From Candidatus Omnitrophota bacterium (GTDB taxonomy: Bacteria; Omnitrophota; Gorgyraeia; JAFGHF01), in the NCBI GenBank assembly GCA_018899075.1, contig JAHIIS010000083.1, positions 1 to 6,845 of the forward strand: 6,845 nucleotides of DNA. The letters are read 5' to 3'. The position numbers and the translations under genes were made by a program. Below, piece after piece: positions 6,363 to 6,845 of the stretch (the first letter of the stretch is position 1; each line of letters begins with the position of its first letter). The notes below the pieces were generated by a model, which was not told the origin of the DNA, made no database searches, and worked only from the letters and a program-made list of their open reading frames with translations.

Positions 6363-6845
6363 ATGAGACCTAAAAATACATCAAAAACCTTAGGCCCGAT
6401 AGAGACCAATATAGTGGCCCGTTTAACGTACGAAAAAAAGACGATTGTCACCATAAAAGATCTCGACCAGTTGTTTAAGCTGTCCCCCGAGGACAGAAAA
6501 CAGGTCGTTTTCAGGCTCAAAAAGAAGAAAATACTGACACCGGTAAAGCGTGGGGCATATGTATTTTCTCCGCTTGAATCCGGCCCGGAAGGGACGGGAG
6601 TTGATGAACTGCTTATTCCTCCGCTTTTCTTTCCTCAAAAAAATTATTATATAGGATACTCGACTATGTTTAATTACTACGATTTCACGGAACAGCTTTT
6701 TCAGACTGTATATGTCCTTAATACAACGATGCGTATGGAAAGGGTAATTTGCGGCCTATCCTATAAGTTTGTAAGAATTCCCGAAAATCGTATGTATGGG
6801 TTGGAAACTATAAAGGTAAAAGATACATACGTAAACATCAGCTCA
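6363..6845 (+). CDS. AbiEi-like antitoxin / transcriptional regulator of a type IV toxin-antitoxin system (3'-truncated by window edge)
   Basis: The frame stays open from ATG 6363 to the last base, giving 161 residues of an unfinished protein. Residues about 11-68 look like a winged helix-turn-helix: IETNIVARL, then IKDLDQLFKL as a helix, a Lys/Arg-rich helix (RKQVVFRLKKKKIL, 45-58) and the wing VKRGAYVF (61-68). The following segment has patterns I associate with AbiEi/COG5340 proteins: LIPPLFFP (84-91), YYIGYSTMFNYY (95-106), TEQLFQTVYVLN (109-120), and RMYGLETIKVKDTYVNIS (143-160), which normally leads into the conserved C-terminal part. AbiEi proteins repress their own promoter and neutralise AbiEii, a nucleotidyltransferase toxin normally encoded just downstream; that region is outside the window. 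The gene has its own promoter and SD and is not part of the upstream operon. An orphan regulator is the alternative. Confidence 0.75.
   Translation, partial: MRPKNTSKTLGPIETNIVARLTYEKKTIVTIKDLDQLFKLSPEDRKQVVFRLKKKKILTPVKRGAYVFSPLESGPEGTGVDELLIPPLFFPQKNYYIGYSTMFNYYDFTEQLFQTVYVLNTTMRMERVICGLSYKFVRIPENRMYGLETIKVKDTYVNISS

Noticed and set aside
6182..6520. A 112-codon minus-strand frame across the spacer and the promoter of the last gene.
   Set aside because: It would run through the plus-strand promoter, SD and start of the AbiEi-like gene, and its translation has no family resemblance.

Overview
The window is a compact bacterial segment. Five co-directional plus-strand genes fill bases 1-6148, a gene-free GC-rich spacer follows (6149-6290), and a promoter with a good ribosome binding site then leads into a sixth plus-strand gene cut by the right edge. 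GC content is moderate, SD motifs are of bacterial type, and several enzymes are divergent relatives of familiar families. My impression is an uncultivated Gram-negative-type lineage such as Candidatus Omnitrophota, but this is a guess from protein character, not a demonstrated placement.

Layout: (1) bases 3-1190, the 3' part of a divergent PurF-like amidophosphoribosyltransferase that keeps its [4Fe-4S] cysteines and PRPP loop but is altered in glutamine-site and catalytic-loop motifs. (2) 1190-1909, a TrmH/RlmB-type SPOUT RNA 2'-O-methyltransferase whose ATG overlaps the previous stop (TAATG). (3) 1881-2462, an HD-domain protein related to YfbR/HDDC2 nucleotidases, overlapping gene 2 by 29 bases, with the HD signature changed to ND. 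(4) 2467-4035, a radical SAM protein with a degenerate cobalamin-binding-type N-terminal domain. (5) 4070-6148, a CopB-type (P1B-3, CPH motif) copper or silver ATPase with an unusual N-terminus: a four-cysteine knuckle followed by a His-rich stretch. (6) 6363-6845 and beyond, an AbiEi-like antitoxin/transcriptional regulator, usually the first gene of a type IV toxin-antitoxin pair.

Genes 1-4 are packed with overlaps or a 4-base gap and look like one translationally coupled operon; gene 5 follows after 34 bases and may be co-transcribed. The first three proteins suggest nucleotide/RNA metabolism, but the sequence does not show a single shared pathway. The AbiEi-like gene is a separate transcription unit with its own TTGACA / extended -10 promoter. 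The spacer before it carries a perfect 8-bp hairpin and looks like a possible dispersed repeat, which would fit an accessory insertion next to a housekeeping operon. I found no tRNA, rRNA, CRISPR array, insertion sequence or convincing minus-strand gene. No complete new system is visible; the best leads are the altered active-site motifs in genes 1, 3 and 5 and the toxin partner expected past the right edge.
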